Positions 34,501 through 43,500 of a DNA stretch of 64,000 bases are shown in pieces (position 1 is the first letter of the stretch; the number at the start of each line of letters is the position of its first letter). The stretch comes from Haematobia irritans. Lineage: Eukaryota; Arthropoda; Insecta; Diptera; Muscidae. A program made the translations under genes and the position numbers. The notes beneath the pieces are model-generated. The model was given only the letters and a program-made list of their open reading frames with translations. It did no database searches and had not been told where the DNA came from. The DNA lies in NCBI RefSeq assembly GCF_050003625.1, contig NC_134398.1:93873248-93937247 (forward strand), in the 5' to 3' direction.

Positions 34501-37500
34501 CCCCAAATCTTCCACGATATAGGAATACCAATTCGAACCGAGAGTATTGCTTTGCTAAGACGAATTATACTATACTAAATTCATTGCTTTCCGCCGTAAA
34601 TTGGGACGATATTCTTGATTCTAATGATATTACCGAAACGGGATGCTAGCGTTTTTACTCAATCCTACAGGATTGCATATCCAAATCAGTGGCTCGAATT
34701 ATTATAAACGACAATTCTGGACCGCCATGGAATACCAGAGTTCTATCGAAGCTGAAGAATCAAAACAACAAGATGTACAAAAGATTCAAAAAATCAGGTT
34801 CAGCTCTTGATTTTTCGACCTATTCGATAGCCCGATCGAAATACAACATTGCGAATAAATTGGCTCATCGAGACTATTTAAATAGAATGAAAGATCAACT
34901 ACGAGTTGATCCTAAGTCTTTCTACAAATTTGTGAATTCAAAACGCCAATCTAGTGGCCTACCAACATATCTTAAATATAAGTCCTCAACTGCCGACAAT
35001 GATGTAGACATTTCTAATATATTTGCAGATTTTTTTGCTACGACATATTCGGATTATGATGGTAACAACATCTATCCATACATGACTAGGAACTGTAACA
35101 GAATTGATATCTTTTACATAGATGAGAGCACCATTTTAAGTAATCTTAGAACTCTGAAATCTACATTTAATGCTGGCCCTGATGGTATTCCGTCCTGTAT
35201 TCTGAAACAATGTGCCGATATACTTTCATATCCTCTATCTTTACTGTTTAATAAGTCACTAAAGTCAGGAAATCTTCCTAATATATGGAAACAATCATAT
35301 GTAATGCCTTTATTCAAATCGGGTAATCGAAACGACGCATGCAACTATCGAGGTATTTCGAATCTTTGTGCCATTCCGAAGTTGATGGAAAAGATCTTAA
35401 CAAGTTCTATTTCCCATCAGATTTCTTCATTATTATCTGCGAATCAACATGGTTTTAGGAAAAAACGATCGACCATAACCAACCTTTTGGAATTTACTTG
35501 TTTGGTTAATGATGCTTTTAGGGATCGCTTTCAGACAGATACAATATACACTGATTTCAGTAAAGCTTTCGACAAAGTCAATCATGCTCTCCTTTTACAT
35601 AAGTTGGATATGATTGGCTTCAGCGAACCTTTATTAAAATGGTTTCATTCGTATTTAATTGGTCGGACACAATGTGTTAAGTTCGGTAGTGCAACATCTA
35701 GACCTATCACTGTTACCTCGGGTGTTCCTCAGGACAGCCACCTCGGACCTGTTTTATTTTGTCTATTCATCAATGACCTCCCATCAGTTGTAAAATTTTC
35801 TAATATTCTTATGTTCGCGGATGACGTAAAGATATTTCGTTCCTATAATAATCCCGACGAACGAAGGTATCTTCAATTCGACCTTGATAACTTTTACGAT
35901 TGGTGTGAGATAAATTTAATGGAATTAAATATCTCGAAATGTAAATTGATGCGCTTTTCGAGAAGAACTGTATTCGAGTCGAGTTATTCTATTGGGACTA
36001 ACGAGCTGGAAGCAGTAGATTCTTTCAAGGATCTTGGATTGCTAATGGACCAGCGACTGAACTTTCGCCAACATATGTCTATGGCCATCAGTAAGGCATT
36101 TGTTACTCTCGGATTCATGAAACGTTGGAGTAAAGAATTTAGAGATTACTCAATTACCAAGATACTTTACACTTCATTAGTACGAAGCAACCTTGAGTAC
36201 GGTTCTATAATTTGGGATCCATATTATACAATCCACTCAAATAAGATTGAATTCGTCCAGAAGCAATTTCTTCTATTCTGCCTTCGACACAGAGGTTGGG
36301 ATAGCCAGTCTTTACCATCGTATCAATTTCGCCTAAATCTTATAAAATTACCCTCACTGCAAAGTCGTAGAACTATGTTAAATATTTCTTTCATAATGAA
36401 TATAATTCAAGGTGAAATTGATTCTGAGTTTCTTCTCAACAAACTGTCATCTAACATACCTGTTAGATGTAGCAGAAGTTTTGAACCGCTAAAAATTCCG
36501 TATTATAGATCAGATTATGCAAACAACGTTCCGTTACGAAGGTTATGCCTTCAGTTCAATAAATATTATGCCATTATAAATCTGTCTGAGCAACGAGTTG
36601 TTCTGAAGAGAAATATTATTTTACACTTAAACCAGTAGTTATCTTTATCTTTGTTTGTACATATTAGTCTGTAAGGATTTTGTATCTATAGACTTAATAA
36701 AAAAAAACCAGAAAACATCAGCAAAATCTTTTATTTTTTTTCTTCTCACAATATTTCCAAATAAAAAGATAATTGAAGTTGAACATGTTTTCAATTAATA
36801 AATTAATTGATACAATTAATTTTTTAATCAAGATAGAAACATTAAGTTAATTAAATCAATGATTGAAAATTTTAAAATTTATAATAAAAAAAAAATTGAT
36901 ACAATGAACCTTTTTGTTATTTTTTAATTAAAATTTTATTTCAAACAATGGTTAATCAAAGTAAAAACACTAAGCTAAAAAGTTGAAAGTAGTTACCTTT
37001 TTTAATTAAAAAATTAGATGGGTATTCCAATCAACATCAATTAAATGTTTAATTGAATCAATACAATAATTGACGACTCCGATTCGTTGCGTTATAGCAT
37101 CGACAATAATGAAGTCTCAGTACTCATGTTATTAGATCACTCTAAGGCATTTGATTCAGTGCATTACGCTACATTGTGTCGAAAAATATCTGACATGTTT
37201 GCCTTTTCTTTTTTAAAAATATTTAAAAACTGGGAAACTCAAAGTTTTACGCCATTTAAAGTCAGAATGCTATTGCAAAAACATATTTCACTCCTACACT
37301 TACTGCTGCAAAATTTTAGCTGGTTGTAATGTTAGAACCACTTACAAACTCACTGCTATCTTCAACAATATAGCCAGATATGTTTATGGTCTCAGAAGAA
37401 TCGATTGAATTTCCATGTATGCGAACCAAGTATTTAAGATGCCGTTACAATGCTACAAACATATGGAATTCTCTCTTTTTTCAACAAAATAATATACATA

Positions 37501-40500
37501 AAAGAACCGAGCTACCTTTACATCAAGGAGAAGCGGAAATATAAAGCAATAATTTCACAGGAGTCAAATATCGGAAAGAGCTATCCGTCTCATACTCAAA
37601 CTATCGCCAACACAGCTAAATTTAAAACTTGTTTAAAAAACTTCTTACAAAACTATTTATTATAAAAATTATACTATTGTTAAAAACTATAAAATATTTT
37701 TATGTTATAAAATTAAAATAAGTATTGAATAAGTTAAAAATTCTAATTAGTATGAATACACATAACGCACATTACCCTACTGCTACATTAATATGATATA
37801 TGTCTTGCTGTATTTGGAATGAACTCAATAAATGAATAAAATAAGGAATTGTAAAGTGATTTAATAAATATTTAATTAAATGAAAAATCTCAAACTAATT
37901 CACATTGTAAGTTCATTGAAAATATTGGATACTTTTTTCAATGGGGATGTAAATTTTCTTTTGTATGTATAACATTTTATTTCTGATTTTTTCCACATAT
38001 TTGTGTAAAACAAAAATTGTCTTTCCATTAAACTGCACTTCCCTGCGTATAAATCCATATTTTCTGTAGCAAACAATAACACTGTTTTCAACAGCAACAA
38101 TTTTAGTCATATCTACTGACAAATATTTATGTATTTTTCTCGACAATGGGTATGCCTGCCAATATAAGTGCCACCACACAGCGATTTGTTGGCTATGGTA
38201 AAGACTTTTAACAACAAACAGCGTATATGGGCATACATTCTCTTCAGGCAGTTTATGTTGTTTACATATGGGAAGCAGAAGTAAGAGTTTTACAGTTAAT
38301 AGTGGTGGAATATGATTAGTGTGCTGAGTATGTGCATCGTGAGAGTATAGAGTAGATGATAGAATAAATGTGACGCCATTTGATTGGTAAACTTTGAAAA
38401 GATCACAATCAATAGAATATTTTCTCTCTCATACACAAACCAATATATGTAAATATTCGGATATACACTCTTGTGAGCAGTATTGCCAATTTGGTGCTTT
38501 TAGCACCAAATTTTGTGCTTTTTGGTTTCTAAAAAGCACCAAATTGCCTTTTTGGTGCCTTTTCAAAAAAAGCACCAACTTGAATGCTTTCTGACATTTT
38601 CATTTAGTGCTTTTGGTGTTTGTTTTTTTTTCATTTTGAACAGTATTAAGTTTTATTGATACAAAAATTTTGATTAGATTTCCAAGAGCTAAAGAAACGC
38701 AAGTTTACAGCCAAATATAGATTTGATTGTTTGAAGGTGGTATTGATTATTTTTTAATTAATATTGTTATTTAGGGTATTCAGTAGAAAAGTCTAGCGAC
38801 GAGTGCCGAATTTTTGAACTTGATAAAGATTTCATTAAAAACGTTTGTATTAAATTCACAAAAGCACGCACAACTGAAATAAGCAATAGACTCCTTCCAT
38901 ATATTAATATATTGAAAGTTGAAAGACATTAGTGATCAAAATGAATTGGATGAAAGCATTAAAACTGATCAAGGTGTATACTTGAATAGCGGTTCATAAC
39001 TTCATAAAATTACAAATTCAATACACAAAAGTTCTATAATACATCTTTTTTTTTTTGCAGAGCATTTAATTTTCGATTTTGTGGTGGGAAATGGTATGTT
39101 AGAATTTATAATATATTTTTGGTGCTTTTTGGACTTGGGGAGTTGGCAACACTGTTTGTGAGTGCTCTTTTTCATTCTCTGATACATACCGAGTTGACAC
39201 GAAATACTCCATAGGTAACCATTTGAGCACATTATCGTAAATATTTTTGTTTTGCTTCAAAAGATTGTGCCGTTATTTTGTGGAATGCATGTAGGTAATA
39301 TATAAAAATATAGAATAGTCATTCTTTTGAAAAGAAAAGAAATCTTTTCTAACTTCCGTAGTGATTGGGTGCCTATTTTGTGAAACATTTCTTGACTTGC
39401 TGTTTATGCTCAATTCCCTTATAGTTGTTATCACTGTTTAACCTTTATCCTAATAGACATACGTTCTTTACAGTAGAAAGTTTTATTAAAGATTAAAGAC
39501 TAAAAACAAAATATATACGTTAATTCATAAACGGGATGAGGATAATATTATTTCACCTTATTTCAACACTCCTCCACAATGTGATTATTCATTCATTCAT
39601 TAAATTTTTATATTGTTTAAATCCAAGATCATTTATAAAATTCTGATGCTTCAATTTAGGTAGATTCTTTGTTAGAACATCGGCTATCATCACATCTGTT
39701 GGCTTGTACACCAATCGAATCTCGTTATCCTCCAGCCGCTCTCTGATGAAATGATATCTGATGTCTATATGTTTAGACCTGGCATAGTACACAGGATTTT
39801 TGCCCAATTGGTATGAACTCAAGTTCTCGCCATAAATTATAACACGCGTATCCTTATCGTGTACCCCAAGCCCCTCAAGTAAAGCTTTCAAATAAACTCT
39901 TTGGTTGCAACTGTCAAAGCAATGTACTTGGCCTCGGTACTACTTACGGACACACATCAATGCCTTTGAGAACCCCATGAAAAAACGGCACCACCAAGAA
40001 AGAAGGCATATTTAGGGTACAACTCCGGGTACGACTTGGTAGCATCACTACCCTAGTCTGCGTCCGTATACCCTTCGTTCGGTCTTTCAGTATGTCAATA
40101 TCTAAGTATATGTTTAACCGCTGCCTCGTGCTCTTGGCGGGGATTCTTGTTACGCTGAGTAAGTTTTACCACTGAATGCATGTTGTCAGGCCTGGTGCCA
40201 ATCAATCTAATGGTGTGGATGCTGGACGACACTCCTCCATTCTATGTTGTTTTAAAAAATCTCTTATATACTGTGACTGATCAACTGTTATCTCACCTTT
40301 TCTTTCAATGTGCATTCCTAGGAAAAAATGGAAAGGCCCCTTGTCGACATACTCAAAATTGTCACAAATATATTTCTTTATACGTTGTAGTCTTTATACG
40401 TCATAGTTGACATATCGTGACAGCCATCCTTTATAAACATCTCTCATTGATGCGTGGTGTCAAACCTAATTTACGAAGAACTTGTTACTGTTACTGTTCC

Positions 40501-43500
40501 ATACATGGCCCGCCTGCTTATGGCCATATATCGCTTTATGCAACTTTACAATAAATTCGGGATGTTCTTTGCTTACAAACATTTTCGTTTGGACCATATA
40601 AACTTCGTCGGACAACTCACTATTCAAATATGCACTGCATACGTCCATTTGATGCAACAACGTTTCCCTTTCTGCTGCCAGAACTATGACCATACGTATA
40701 TCTGTATAGTTTACGCCAAACTGCTGGCTGCAGCTCTTTGCAACTAAACGAGACTTTAATTTTTCGATGGCACCATCTTTGTTACACTTAACAGTAGACA
40801 CCCATTTGCACCCTATGGGTTGTACATTATATGGATTTTCAAAAGTGCCTTGCATTCTTCTGCTATTTATTGCCGTCACTCTTTTTGCATAAACCCCACT
40901 CACAGCTTCTTATGCATTTTCGGGTAAGGCCATATCAAGAGGGTTGAATATTGTGTCACATTTTACTTCGTCATCATTTCCATACTCTTCTTTGGACTTC
41001 GAAGTTTCCTTCTCCACAATGGTAATTGCTCCAAGCAACTCCTCCATGCTCTTCATCTGAGCCGCTTTCATGTGCATTTTCATATTCCTCTTCATCTTGT
41101 ATTCATGTAGATTTCCAAATAAGGGCTTTGCCACACTTCGTAGTCCATCAATCTCACAGTTGTCCGCATCTTTTCTGCATAAAGTACATCTCGTTTTACC
41201 ACCACTATTCGTTTCTCCGAGTCATACAACCGGTACGCTTTTGAAGTAAGAAAATAACCGACCCTTTTGTATTCTCTTCCTTTCGGCTTGAACTTTTTGT
41301 GACTTGTTTTTACCAGTCCAACTTCATCGGCACCAAAAATACGTAGATGGCGGACGTTAGGCTTCTTGCCAGTAAATACTTCAAAAGGTGTCATATTTTC
41401 CAGAGTTTTTGTAGATGACCTGTCCCTTAAATACAATGCAACTGCCTCTGCCCGTTCGCCCACGCTATTCTGCAGTGGCATTTATGGCACTATTAACTCC
41501 CGCACTACACCACTCTTTCTTAAATATTCGTCAAAGACTTTATTTGCAAATTCGCGACCATTGCCGCTTCTTAAGATTTTTACTCTTTCGCCCGTTTGAC
41601 AGTCGACCATTTCTTACACAAACACCCGCCGCGAATAGTCGTCGATAAAAGTTAAAAAGGACGTTGCTCCACCGAGCGATTTTTTCTCAAATGGTCCACA
41701 TACATCTGTATGGATTCTTTCTATAACTTTTTCTGACCTAGTTTTATTTGCAACAAAAGGCTTTACGTGTATTTCTGCTTTCATATAACCTTTACAGTCG
41801 ATATACCGCACATCATAAATTTTGTCTATTCGGAGTATGTTACCATTTCATTTTTAAGGTCAGTACTATGAAATTTTCGCGGTTACTTTATTAGAACAGT
41901 TCAATATAAAGCAGATAAATTAACTCAATTGATGAGCATTTTCTTGTTCCTCTAGATTTCGGCAAGACAGGAATATGTTTGTTTTTATTTATAATTTTGA
42001 TTAGTAATCGCGAAAATAAAACGATTTTCAACTCGAAACCCGAACATAATACCTACCTTTAGAAAGCTCATTTAAACTTCGAAAATTCAAATGTTCATAT
42101 AGTTCATGTCACTTCTTGGCATCTTCATTATTTTTGGCCGAAAAATGCTGTAAAATTAGATATAATGCATTTGGACGTTAATTGCCTGTTTCGGTATCAG
42201 GCTAACATGAAATATAATAAGCAACGAAGAGCCCGTCGTAAAACTAGGAAAAACACTACTAATGTACGCGTTAGAATTGTTGTTGTCTCCTTGAAACCAG
42301 TTTCTGTAAGTTGTCACATGTTGTTGTTGACTGTAGAAACAAAAAGCATTGTTCGATTGTTCACCACTTAGGTGAATTCAAACAAATTAGCTTTCTAAAA
42401 ATAAATTTCGTGTTGTTGCATTTCTGTGTAACAAAACGAAATAAAAATAAGATTAAGGGACTTGTAGTTATATGAAAAGATGATGTACAGTGGGAGAAAA
42501 GACGATTCAATTTGTAAGAGGAAAAATTCCCAAATGTTTTCTCCATAAGGAGTTAGCATAAAGGGGCCAAAATTGAGTTATCTCTCCCAGCCAGATCTAT
42601 ACTAAAGGCTGTGGAAAGATTCATTCGCCCGAATCGTAACATGTACAGTCCAGGCGTGTATAGATTTGTATCTGGCGTTTTATTTTCAATGACTCTATTA
42701 ATCATGTTCCTTAATCTAAATCTGTCCATAAAGCTCGATAAATAATAGTAAAATTAGATATAATGCATTTGGACGTTAATTGTCTGTTTCGGTATCAGGC
42801 TAACATGAAACTGTCGAATTTCATTGATTAAAATGTACAATTTCATTTCTTATCTTTGTCAAATATTTTCGAACAGGAATTTTCGCAACGTTTGTTTACA
42901 GAAATAAAGTAAGCAACTACTACTGCACATACAACACGTCACGCAAAATAACCACCCATTTGAATGTTCTCTCTATGATCTTCTAACTCGCAAAACAATT
43001 CCTTATTGCTACACATATGAGCAGTAGAACCGCTTTCCAAACACCACTTTGTTTAGATAAGAACGTTGGCGTCAACCGCTGCGAGTACTGTGTATTGTCT
43101 CTCTGCTTTATTCTGCTCTATATTCCTTCCTTTGTTTCTACAATCAACAGCAAAATGATCACACAGTCCACAGCTGACTCATTTAAAATTCTGTTTGCCT
43201 TTATTGCTAATTCTTGCTCCGTTATATTCTGGCTTAGTTTTTGTTTTTTGCATGTCTATGTGTGTGATTCACTATTAACGTTGCACGAACTATTCTTCTA
43301 TTCCTGTCCTCTTCTTCCTAGAGTTTAACTTTCAAAATTTAGAGCGTTGGTCATGCGTCTCCATAACCACCATAAATTGTTTGTATGACTTAGACAAGCT
43401 GGACAATAAAGTCCTGCAATTCGATTCCAACCTCAGCAATTTTAACACAATATGTAAACTCATTAAAAAACACGGACATTTTCTCACCACCACCCATACG

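Noticed and set aside
40454..41648. Plus-strand ORFs over the copia region
   Set aside because: They are antisense to copia polymerase and integrase blocks, which explain the sequence.
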